Assembly: GCA_947258625.1 (NCBI GenBank)
Contig: CAMYJN010000096.1
Coordinates: forward strand, 1-7,680
Origin: an uncultured Polyangiaceae bacterium
Lineage (GTDB): Bacteria > Myxococcota_A > Polyangia > Polyangiales > Houyiibacteriaceae
Length of the DNA stretch: 7,680 bases
Direction: 5' to 3'
Shown piece by piece: positions 1 to 6,103 of the stretch. The notes beneath the pieces are model-generated. The model saw only the letters and a program-made list of their open reading frames with translations, made no database searches and was not told the DNA's origin. The position numbers were made by a program, and so were the translations under genes. Positions within the stretch are counted from its first letter, which is position 1. The number at the start of each line of letters is the position of its first letter.

Positions 1-276
1 AATCACGTCGGCGCCAGCCTCGGCAAACGACTGAACATACTTCTCTGGTTCGACGATCATGAGGTGAACATCCACCACGCTCTTTGTCGCAGCGCGGATG
101 GCTTTGACCACCACGGGGCCGATTGTGATGTTCGGCACGAAACGGCCGTCCATGACATCGACGTGGATCCAGTCGGCGCCAGCCTCGTCGACGGCCTGGA
201 CTTCAGCCTGGAGGCGGCCGAAATCAGCCGAAAGCACGGACGGAGCGATTCGAAGGGGCTTTGGAGACCGGGACAC
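1..276 (-). CDS. rpe: Ribulose-phosphate 3-epimerase, N-terminal part (runs off the left edge)
   Basis: This enzyme interconverts D-ribulose 5-phosphate and D-xylulose 5-phosphate in the cytoplasmic pentose phosphate pathway. Ninety-two codons are visible, covering the first beta/alpha units of the TIM barrel. The family signatures are clear: [10 protein letters not shown] (residues 10-19), [14 protein letters not shown] (36-49), TIGP (51-54) and VDVHLM (68-73). From family knowledge, Ser13, His38, Asp40 and His71 correspond to the substrate and metal-binding positions. The second catalytic Asp and the phosphate-binding loop lie beyond the window. I chose GTG at 276 because it puts about nine residues before IAPS, as in relatives, but it has no clear ribosome binding site. 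An in-frame GTG at 303 is an alternative, with a purine run (AAGGAAGG) about 15 nt upstream. The reading frame stays open beyond that. The gene is divergent from the kinase gene. Confidence 0.93.
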   Translation of the reverse strand, partial: MSRSPKPLRIAPSVLSADFGRLQAEVQAVDEAGADWIHVDVMDGRFVPNITIGPVVVKAIRAATKSVVDVHLMIVEPEKYVQSFAEAGADVI

Positions 277-324
277 GGCAGCAGTCAAGCGCCGCAGGGG
301 CACCGTGTCAATGGCATCCCTTCC

Positions 325-354
325 TTGACCAGGCCAGTGCCCGCAAAGGACAAT
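325..354 (+). promoter_or_regulatory. Candidate sigma70-like promoter of the kinase gene
   Basis: TTGACC at 325-330 matches the -35 consensus at five of six positions. GACAAT at 349-354 matches the -10 consensus at four of six, with an 18-bp spacer. Transcription would start near 361, leaving a leader of about 30 nt before the ATG at 390. It is the best pair I found by eye in the gap between the divergent rpe and kinase starts. It is a prediction only, because sigma-factor preference in this organism is unknown. Confidence 0.4.
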
Positions 355-389
355 GGAAAAACGCCTCAGGGGAGGGCGGACGAGCTGAG

Positions 390-1871
390 ATGACCGATCA
401 GAGATACAACCTGATCGAAAGACTTGAAGCCGGCGGGATGGCCGAGGTTTTCCTTGCGGAAGCCACGAGTGTTCAAGGTTTCAAGAAACGCGTCGCTATC
501 AAGCGCGTTCTGCCGCATCTCGCCTCGCACACGAACTTCATCGGGATGTTTCTCGACGAGGCGCGGCTTGGCGCCCGGCTGACGCACGCGAACATCGTCA
601 GCGTTTTCGACATCGGGAAGTCGGACAACAGCTTCTTCATCGTGATGGAGTTCGTCGACGGAACGAACCTGAAGAAGATCATGGAGACGCTGCGGCTCAA
701 GCGGCAGCCTTTCCCTCTCAAGGACGTCATCTACATCGCGATGGAAGCCTGCCGCGGGCTGAGTTACGCCCACGAGCTGGTGGACGACGACGGAAAGCTG
801 GTCGAGCTGGTTCACCGGGACGTGTCGCCGCCAAACATCCTGATCAGCAAGCGCGGCGAGGTGAAGGTCACCGACTTTGGCCTCGCCAAGGCGCGAACGC
901 AGCTCGAGCGAACGGACCCCGGCGTCGTGAAGGGGAAGTTCAGCTACCTGTCGCCCGAGGTGGCCAACGGGCAGTCGGTCGATGCGCGGGCGGACATCTT
1001 CGCGCTCGGCGTTTGCATTTGGGAGATGCTTTCCGGGCGGCGTTTGTTCCTCGGTGACACCGACTACGATACGGTCCAGGCGGTCTCGAACGCCGACATC
1101 CCAAGCCTGGTGGGCGACCACCCCGAGGTCGACCCGCAGTTCGAAGCGATGCTGCTGAAATCGCTCGCGAGAGAGCCTGACGATCGGTTCCAGACGGCGC
1201 GAGAGTTCGGCGACTCGTTGGCGAGCTATCTCTTTCACCATCAGATGAAGGTGACCTCGTACGACATCGCCAACCTGGTGAAAGCCGCGCTCGAGCGCCA
1301 GAAGTCTGTGCCGCCGCAGCCGATGATGATCGACGGCATGATCCAAGAAGAGCTCGCGAGGTTCACGTCGCTCGACAGCAAGGCCCACATGCCGGCCGAC
1401 CCTTCCAAGCCGTTCCGGCTCAGCCCCGACGATGAAGGCGCGAGGCCGCTCGTGGCTTCGGACTTCGTCGACCCCAGCAACTGGTTTGCGGGCGATTCGG
1501 AGGTCGAGACGGCAATTGAAACCGTACGCAGCAGCGCTCCGCCGGGCGCGACGATGGGCTGGTTCGAGTCCAAAAGCAGCAGGCCGGCGGCTGAGCGCCC
1601 CGCGGAAGTGCCGATGGGTCCGTCGCTGATTCCGGCTCCGCGCATCAAAGGCAAAGACGGGGCGCCCGTGATGACGTTCCGCCCGCCGGGGGCGACCCCG
1701 ATTTCCATCGTGGACCCGAAGTCGGAAAAGCCGGTCGAAGGCAAGACGAAACAGAAGAGCGAAGCGGCGCTCGCAGGCAAGCCCGGTCGCTCCAAGGTGG
1801 CCTTCATCATCGCCGGCGTGGTCGCGCTGGCCGCGCTCGGCGTGGCCCTAGGCTGGTTTCTCACGCAGTAG
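390..1871 (+). CDS. Tail-anchored eukaryotic-like serine/threonine protein kinase (Pkn type)
   Basis: A 493-residue Hanks-type kinase predicted to phosphorylate Ser/Thr on cytoplasmic proteins. The kinase domain spans about residues 6-280. It has a glycine loop LEAGGMAEV (12-20) with Glu in place of the first Gly, the ATP lysine K38 in VAIKRV, a helix-C Glu57 in FLDEARL, a catalytic loop HRDVSPPN (142-149, Asp144, Asn149), DFG at 162-164 and SPE (188-190) in place of APE. All catalytic residues are present. Residues about 330-465 are rich in Pro, Ser and Lys and look disordered. A hydrophobic helix (about 470-490) ends only a few residues before the stop, so the protein has no external sensor domain. 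I chose ATG 390 because the domain begins at once. Upstream in-frame codons from 261 lie inside rpe on the other strand and show no domain. GGAGG at 371-375 is 14 nt away, a loose spacing. The 3' end overlaps the opposing transglutaminase gene by 11 bp. Confidence 0.95.
   Translation: MTDQRYNLIERLEAGGMAEVFLAEATSVQGFKKRVAIKRVLPHLASHTNFIGMFLDEARLGARLTHANIVSVFDIGKSDNSFFIVMEFVDGTNLKKIMETLRLKRQPFPLKDVIYIAMEACRGLSYAHELVDDDGKLVELVHRDVSPPNILISKRGEVKVTDFGLAKARTQLERTDPGVVKGKFSYLSPEVANGQSVDARADIFALGVCIWEMLSGRRLFLGDTDYDTVQAVSNADIPSLVGDHPEVDPQFEAMLLKSLAREPDDRFQTAREFGDSLASYLFHHQMKVTSYDIANLVKAALERQKSVPPQPMMIDGMIQEELARFTSLDSKAHMPADPSKPFRLSPDDEGARPLVASDFVDPSNWFAGDSEVETAIETVRSSAPPGATMGWFESKSSRPAAERPAEVPMGPSLIPAPRIKGKDGAPVMTFRPPGATPISIVDPKSEKPVEGKTKQKSEAALAGKPGRSKVAFIIAGVVALAALGVALGWFLTQ
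1861..1871. other. 11-bp tail-to-tail overlap of the kinase and transglutaminase genes
   Basis: The kinase stop TAG is at 1869-1871 on the plus strand. The transglutaminase stop TGA reads 1863-1861 on the minus strand. The last codons of each gene are therefore coded on both strands, with no intergenic space. I saw no hairpin-plus-T-run terminator at the junction, so each transcript may run some way into the other gene. Confidence 0.9.
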
Positions 1872-4023
1872 GGGCACGCCTCGCCTTGGCTCGAACGCCG
1901 CGGCTCAGTTGGCGCAGACGCTGGTAGTCGTGCAATGGCAGCGTCGAATCGCCGAACCGCGCGGCAAGGTACGCATCGGTGACCTCGCGAACTTCATCGG
2001 CCGCGGCAAAACCTGCGCGGTCGAGCTCTTCGACGTGCTCGATCGGTGTGACATCCGGCGGGCGCGCCTGCCCTGCACTCCGAAGGCTGCTCTCGAGTGA
2101 AAGGTAGAGACGAACCGCGCGGTCGCGGTTGGGGTCGAGCTGCCGCCCCGCACGGGTTTGGCGGCGCCGTTTGCGGCGCCATCGAACCCAAAAGACGCCA
2201 ACGCCAAAGACGCTCATGATGGCAACGAACCAGCGCCAGTCGGGGCGGAACGGAATCCGCCCGAATTCGCTCTGACCGTTCGACGGATCGTCCATGCCAA
2301 ACGGCTTCGCTCCGCGATTTCCCCGCAGGGATCGATACCATGCGGCGAGGCCCTGCAGCGCTTTGGCCTGGTCGCGGATGTTGTACTCGACGACGTACTC
2401 CGCCCAGCGAACGCGCATCGCATCGATGACCTGCCGCATCTTCACGGCCAAGCCGGACGGCGCGGCGAAGACCTGGCCGGAGGCTGGCGTCGGGTCAAAC
2501 GTGACCCAGCGACCATCGATGAGCACTTCGACCCAGCTGTGCGCGTGTCCGTTTCGAACGGCGTAGTAGTCGCCGTAGGGGTTGTACTCCGCGCCGAGGA
2601 AGCCGGTGACGTTGCGGGCTGGCAGTCCGAGGGAGCGCATCATGATGGCCATCGCAGTCGAGAAGTACTCGCAGTGACCTGCCTTGGCTTCGAACAGGAA
2701 GACTTGAAGCGGATCCTTGCCTTCGGTGTCGGGCTGCTCGAGCGTGTAGCGGTACTTGCCTCCGCCGCGCAGGTAGCGCTCGACGAACTTCGCTTGGGCG
2801 TGCGGGTTGGAGACGCCGTCCACGACCCGTCGGGCCAAGGCCTCGACTCGGTCGTAGCCAGGCGGAACCTCGAGGTATCGCGCTCGAAAGCGCTTTGGGA
2901 TGTTCTCCGGAAAGCCACGCGACTTCGCCTTGGCGTACGCCTTGTAGGTCAGAGGGCCTTGGACGCGCCCCCGGTAGCGCACGTCGAGCCCCGGCGACCG
3001 CGTGATGCGCCGGTATCGATTGCGGCCGGCGCGAACCGTCGGCGGAACCTGCAAGGCCACCGTGCCCGCGGGCAGGAACAAGACCGCCTCATCCATCGGG
3101 TCGAGGATGATCTCGTACTCCCGGTCTCCGGGCTTTGGCGGACGGAAAACCATGTACGTGTCTTGAAGGCGTTTCAGCTCTTCGCCGGCGATGGGCGAAC
3201 GCGACCAGCGGCCGTCGCTGTAACGGTCGAACGACGTGCCCCGGAGGCGCAGGTCGAGCGAGCGTGGCAGCGGGTCGGGCCGGTTCTTGGGTTTGACCCG
3301 CATGACGACGGTAGGGTCGTCGCGAATCGTGCCGAAGCCGCCGAGCTCGACGTCGTCACCGAAGCCGGCCACCGACTGTGAGCGCACGCCCAGGTTGGAA
3401 AAGACGCCAAAGCCAACCCGCGGAAACGCGAGGAACATGGCCGCGGTCAAAATGAAGAGCGGAACGGCGAGAAGCGTCGTGCCGCCGAAGAACGCTGGGG
3501 TCGCAAGGTTTCTGCTTTGGAGCTCGCCACGCAGAACGGGACTGTCGGCGCCGTGCGCAGTGTCGAGCTCCTTTCGTAGATGCGTGAGTGCGAGCATCCA
3601 CGGCATGACGATGACGAAGCCAAAAAAGACGACGGCATAGTCGAGGCCGGTCGAGAACACGGTGCCCGCGATCAGGTGTAGGAAGCCGAGGATCGCGATC
3701 TGCTGGTAGTCCGCTGCGGTCTTGCGATGCGAAAGACGCGAGATCTGAAGGAACGCGGCGTACTGCACACCAACTGACAGGATCGGTTCTCCGGCCATCG
3801 CGCGCGCGATTTGAAGGATGAGCACCACGACGGCGGCGATGTTCCAGAAGCGCGAGTAGCCCGGACGATCGAGAAGCGGCGGCTCGGCAAACCAGCTGGC
3901 CACAAACGCCACGACGACGAGGGTTGCTTCGAGGGGGCTGAACGTCGTGCCGAGCAAGAGGGCCATGAGGCCGAGGGCCGCGAACAGGTAGGTGACGAGC
4001 TTGTGGGCGAAGCCAAATCTCAT
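1861..4023 (-). CDS. TgpA-type membrane protein: DUF3488, transglutaminase-like and DUF4129 domains
   Basis: A 720-residue integral membrane protein. Six hydrophobic segments lie near residues 9-27, 31-46, 60-77, 109-125, 129-147 and 182-200 (DUF3488/TgpA N-terminal region). A large soluble portion (about 205-590) follows, then a seventh helix (599-613), a basic stop-transfer run (RWRRKRRR) and a cytoplasmic tail resembling DUF4129 (about 635-700, with the TPIEH motif). The transglutaminase core is intact: Cys451 in GHCEYF, His495 in AHSWVEV and Asp510 in TFDPTPA, the usual Cys-His-Asp order and spacing. From topology and family knowledge the core faces the periplasm. The family has transglutaminase or protease-like chemistry, but its natural substrate is unclear. 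ATG 4023 overlaps the stop of the DUF58 gene as ATGA, which favours this start over longer in-frame extensions to 4242 that would sit inside that gene. It is the last gene of the operon. Confidence 0.93.
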   Translation of the reverse strand: MRFGFAHKLVTYLFAALGLMALLLGTTFSPLEATLVVVAFVASWFAEPPLLDRPGYSRFWNIAAVVVLILQIARAMAGEPILSVGVQYAAFLQISRLSHRKTAADYQQIAILGFLHLIAGTVFSTGLDYAVVFFGFVIVMPWMLALTHLRKELDTAHGADSPVLRGELQSRNLATPAFFGGTTLLAVPLFILTAAMFLAFPRVGFGVFSNLGVRSQSVAGFGDDVELGGFGTIRDDPTVVMRVKPKNRPDPLPRSLDLRLRGTSFDRYSDGRWSRSPIAGEELKRLQDTYMVFRPPKPGDREYEIILDPMDEAVLFLPAGTVALQVPPTVRAGRNRYRRITRSPGLDVRYRGRVQGPLTYKAYAKAKSRGFPENIPKRFRARYLEVPPGYDRVEALARRVVDGVSNPHAQAKFVERYLRGGGKYRYTLEQPDTEGKDPLQVFLFEAKAGHCEYFSTAMAIMMRSLGLPARNVTGFLGAEYNPYGDYYAVRNGHAHSWVEVLIDGRWVTFDPTPASGQVFAAPSGLAVKMRQVIDAMRVRWAEYVVEYNIRDQAKALQGLAAWYRSLRGNRGAKPFGMDDPSNGQSEFGRIPFRPDWRWFVAIMSVFGVGVFWVRWRRKRRRQTRAGRQLDPNRDRAVRLYLSLESSLRSAGQARPPDVTPIEHVEELDRAGFAAADEVREVTDAYLAARFGDSTLPLHDYQRLRQLSRGVRAKARRAPTA
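4020..4023 (-). other. ATGA stop/start overlap coupling the DUF58 and TgpA-type genes
   Basis: Read on the minus strand, the transglutaminase ATG (4023-4021) overlaps the DUF58 TGA (4022-4020). Such overlaps usually mean termination-reinitiation, giving coupled amounts of the two proteins. It also fixes the start of the downstream gene. Confidence 0.85.
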
Positions 4024-5015
4024 GCCGCATGCCTCTTGTGCTTCGAGTTGCGGCGGGAGGCGGCGGCGCGGGCGGGCGCAAGGAGCGCGAGAAAGTGCCA
4101 GATCGGGTCTGGCGGAGTGCCGCCAGGAACCAAGGGCGAGACGCTGTTGCTCGACTGAACCTGCACGGAAATGCCCTGCGCGAGATAGACCGAAGCCAGG
4201 GTCGCGACCTCGGACACCGAGGTTTCGAACCGCTCGCGCCATGGCGCTTCGTCGTCGAGGCCGGACGGAACGAGGTTGTCGACACTGAGGGTGACCAGCG
4301 CGCTCGAGTCCTGCTCGTGCTCGCGAACGACGAGCTCGCCTCGGCTGGCGGTTCGTTTCCAGTGAATGTCTCGGGCTTCGTCGCCCTCGCGGTAGAAGCG
4401 CACGCTGCCCGCAAACTCGCTGCCCCGGCCGGTCCGGTGAATAGGCGCAGCATCGCCTTGCATTGGGCGAAGAGCCGGCGCGGCGACGTGTTCGAGCAGC
4501 TGCGGATAGACGACGATCTCGTCTGGCAGGAAGATGGTGTAGCCCTTTTCGATCAGGCCGAACGGATAGCGTGTGAGCACCCGCACGGTGCCGAGCTCGA
4601 AAAGCCCGCGGCGCGGCGACTCGAAACGATAGCTCCCAACCTCTGTCTTTCCGGGCGCGACCCGAACGAACCGCGCGGCCTCCGTGTCGACGCCGTCGAT
4701 CTCGTCAATCGCCTCAACCGACACGCTCGAGAGCCAACGCTTTTCGTTCAGCAGGGCGATGTCGATGAGCGAGCGCCGCCCGGCGAAGAGCCGAGCGGGC
4801 AGATTACGCTTGATTTGGAGCTTCCAGAGCGCGAGGTCACTGAGGACACCGCTCACCAAGAGCAGGCTGAGAAGCAGGCCGAGCACGAGGTAGAGCAGGT
4901 TGTTCGCCGTATTCACGGCAGAGAGGCCCACGCCAACGGTTACAAACAGGAACGCCCGCCCCTCGCGCGTCAGTCGAAACTTTCGCCTGCTCCGCTTTCG
5001 CCAAAAGATCCGCAT
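4020..5015 (-). CDS. DUF58 domain-containing membrane protein
   Basis: A 331-residue protein with a very basic N-terminus (WRKRSRRKFR), then two hydrophobic helices (about 21-34 and 40-58) joined by the NTANNLLYLV stretch typical of DUF58 proteins. A beta-rich region follows. The DUF58 signature runs from GSEF (198-201) through RFYREGD (206-212) to RDIHWK (215-220). The following strand, where von Willebrand A-like folds carry the metal-binding DxSxS, here reads SVDNLVP (244-250), so that motif is absent. The biochemical role of DUF58 is not established. It recurs directly after MoxR ATPases and before TgpA-type proteins, which suggests it is the ATPase's membrane partner or adaptor (inference). 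ATG 5015 is 12 nt after the MoxR stop, with only a weak ribosome binding site, consistent with coupled translation. Confidence 0.94.
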   Translation of the reverse strand: MRIFWRKRSRRKFRLTREGRAFLFVTVGVGLSAVNTANNLLYLVLGLLLSLLLVSGVLSDLALWKLQIKRNLPARLFAGRRSLIDIALLNEKRWLSSVSVEAIDEIDGVDTEAARFVRVAPGKTEVGSYRFESPRRGLFELGTVRVLTRYPFGLIEKGYTIFLPDEIVVYPQLLEHVAAPALRPMQGDAAPIHRTGRGSEFAGSVRFYREGDEARDIHWKRTASRGELVVREHEQDSSALVTLSVDNLVPSGLDDEAPWRERFETSVSEVATLASVYLAQGISVQVQSSNSVSPLVPGGTPPDPIWHFLALLAPARAAASRRNSKHKRHAA

Positions 5016-5027
5016 CGACCGGCCCGA

Positions 5028-5993
5028 TCAGAGAGGGACAGAGACGATGGTGAGAAGCTCGCGAATCACGCGCTGTGCATCATCGCGAACCGCTGCTCCG
5101 CCCATGCCGCCGCTGACCTTCACGCGGTGGGCCAGGACGGGACCAGCGAGCGCCTTGACGTCGTCGGGAAGCACGAAGGAGCGACCTTCGACGAGCGCCC
5201 GCGCCCGCGCCGCACGCTCGAAACCGAGCGCGCCTCGGGTGGACACGCCGACCGACAGAAGCGGCGTGTTTCGGGTCGCGATGACGATTCGATGAAGGTA
5301 GTCGAGGACAGAGTCGTCGACGCGCACCGAGTCGACCGCCTGCTGAACGTGCCGAAGCTCGTTTGCGCTCATCGTCGGATTGAGTTGCCCGACCGGGTCG
5401 GCGCCGCGACGGTTGAGCACCTCTCGCTCGACGCCGGGCGGCGGATAGCCCACGCTGAGCCGAATGAGAAATCGGTCGAGCTGTGACTCGGGCAGCGGGT
5501 ACGTTCCGTAAAACTCTTGAGGGTTCTGCGTCGCGACCACGAAGAAGGGCTCTTCGAGGTTGTGGGTTTCGCCGTCGATCGAGACCTGCCGTTCATCCAT
5601 CGCTTCGAGAAGCGCACTTTGCGTTTTCGGTGTCGTTCGATTCACCTCGTCGGCGAGCAGTACCTGGGTGAAAATTGGCCCGGGCCGAAACTCGAAGGTG
5701 CTCTTGGATTGGTTGAACACGTTGCCGCCGAGGACATCGGTCGGCATGAGGTCAGAGGTGCATTGGAGGCGTCGAAACGTGACGCCGACCGACGCTGCCA
5801 GAGCGCGCGCCAAGGTCGTCTTTCCGACACCCGGCACGTCCTCGAGCAGCAGGTGCCCGCGCGCCAAGAGCGAGACGACCGACAGCTTGATGACCTCTTC
5901 TTTGCCCCGAACGACCAGCGCGATGTTCTGAACGAGGCGCTGAGACAGTTGGGTCGCGTTTTCAGAGATGTGCGCGACGCTTGGTTGAGCCAC
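5028..5993 (-). CDS. MoxR-family AAA+ ATPase
   Basis: A 321-residue cytoplasmic AAA+ ATPase of the MoxR family, chaperone-like ATPases that work with VWA or DUF58 partners. Key motifs are all present: Walker A GVGKTT (55-60, Lys58), Walker B LLADEVNR (112-119, Asp115-Glu116), sensor 1 ATQNP (154-158, Asn157), PLPESQLDRF (166-175) with the probable arginine-finger region, and STRGAL near 255 as sensor 2. The length fits the family. The start is GTG at 5993: an in-frame TAG lies four codons upstream (6005-6003) and the next Met is residue 83, after the P-loop. The ribosome binding site is poor (ATAGG). It is the first gene of the MoxR-DUF58-TgpA operon. The upstream region carries two dyads, so it probably has its own promoter and is regulated. 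Confidence 0.96.
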   Translation of the reverse strand: MAQPSVAHISENATQLSQRLVQNIALVVRGKEEVIKLSVVSLLARGHLLLEDVPGVGKTTLARALAASVGVTFRRLQCTSDLMPTDVLGGNVFNQSKSTFEFRPGPIFTQVLLADEVNRTTPKTQSALLEAMDERQVSIDGETHNLEEPFFVVATQNPQEFYGTYPLPESQLDRFLIRLSVGYPPPGVEREVLNRRGADPVGQLNPTMSANELRHVQQAVDSVRVDDSVLDYLHRIVIATRNTPLLSVGVSTRGALGFERAARARALVEGRSFVLPDDVKALAGPVLAHRVKVSGGMGGAAVRDDAQRVIRELLTIVSVPL

Positions 5994-6009
5994 TTTTGGA
6001 GCCTATCAC

Positions 6010-6025
6010 ACCCAACGTTATGGGT
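6010..6025. repeat. Dyad 1, ACCCA-N6-TGGGT, close to the MoxR gene start
   Basis: A 16-bp inverted repeat with perfect 5-bp arms around an ACGTTA centre (plus strand), ending 16 bp upstream of the GTG start of the MoxR gene. It has the same outer geometry, ACCC-N8-GGGT, as the dyad at 6046-6061. The likely roles are an operator near the transcription start, or a small leader hairpin. Confidence 0.5.
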
Positions 6026-6045
6026 AAAATATTACAATAGCACTG
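6026..6045 (-). promoter_or_regulatory. Probable -10 region of the MoxR-DUF58-TgpA operon
   Basis: This short AT-rich stretch in a GC-rich window reads, on the minus strand, TGC followed by TATTGT (6039-6034). That resembles an extended -10 element (TGn plus a four-of-six match). An overlapping TAATAT is an alternative. The expected -35 position has no good hexamer and is covered by the dyad at 6046-6061. Transcription would start near 6027, giving a leader of about 33 nt. The exact hexamers are uncertain. Confidence 0.35.
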
Positions 6046-6061
6046 ACCCTGAAATCAGGGT
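6046..6061. repeat. Dyad 2, ACCCTGA-AA-TCAGGGT, upstream of the operon
   Basis: A 16-bp inverted repeat with perfect 7-bp arms and a 2-bp centre, about 53 bp upstream of the MoxR start and 43 bp past the patatin stop. It overlaps where the -35 element would be. A terminator for the patatin gene is possible: on that strand a 6-bp stem could form with a 4-nt loop. However, no T-run follows directly, so I favour an operator. Confidence 0.5.
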
Positions 6062-6103
6062 TCCACTCTTTGTCCACAGTTCGTCGATCGCCCAAACCAC
6101 CGG

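Noticed and set aside
261..389. Longer kinase start at ATG 261
   Set aside because: The extra 43 residues show no kinase-family similarity and overlap rpe on the other strand. The domain begins right after ATG 390.
366..1388. 340-codon open frame on the minus strand opposite the kinase
   Set aside because: It is the antisense of the kinase domain; the sense frame carries all kinase motifs.
2163..2180. Hairpin GGCGCCG-TTTG-CGGCGCC in the transglutaminase gene
   Set aside because: It lies in the codons of the basic run after the last membrane helix; no T-run follows on either strand and the composition alone explains it.
2158..3381. 407-codon open frame on the plus strand opposite the transglutaminase gene
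   Set aside because: It is a shadow of the TgpA-type gene, with composition rich in Arg, Val and Ala and no domain or ribosome binding site.
4024..4242. Longer start for the TgpA-type protein
   Set aside because: The extension lies wholly inside the DUF58 coding region and is not hydrophobic. ATG 4023 overlaps the DUF58 stop and leads directly into the first membrane helix.
4029..5486. 485-codon open frame on the plus strand opposite the DUF58 and MoxR genes
   Set aside because: It is antisense to genes with full conserved motifs, crosses their boundary, has no recognisable domain, and is the kind of long shadow frame that GC-rich coding DNA produces.
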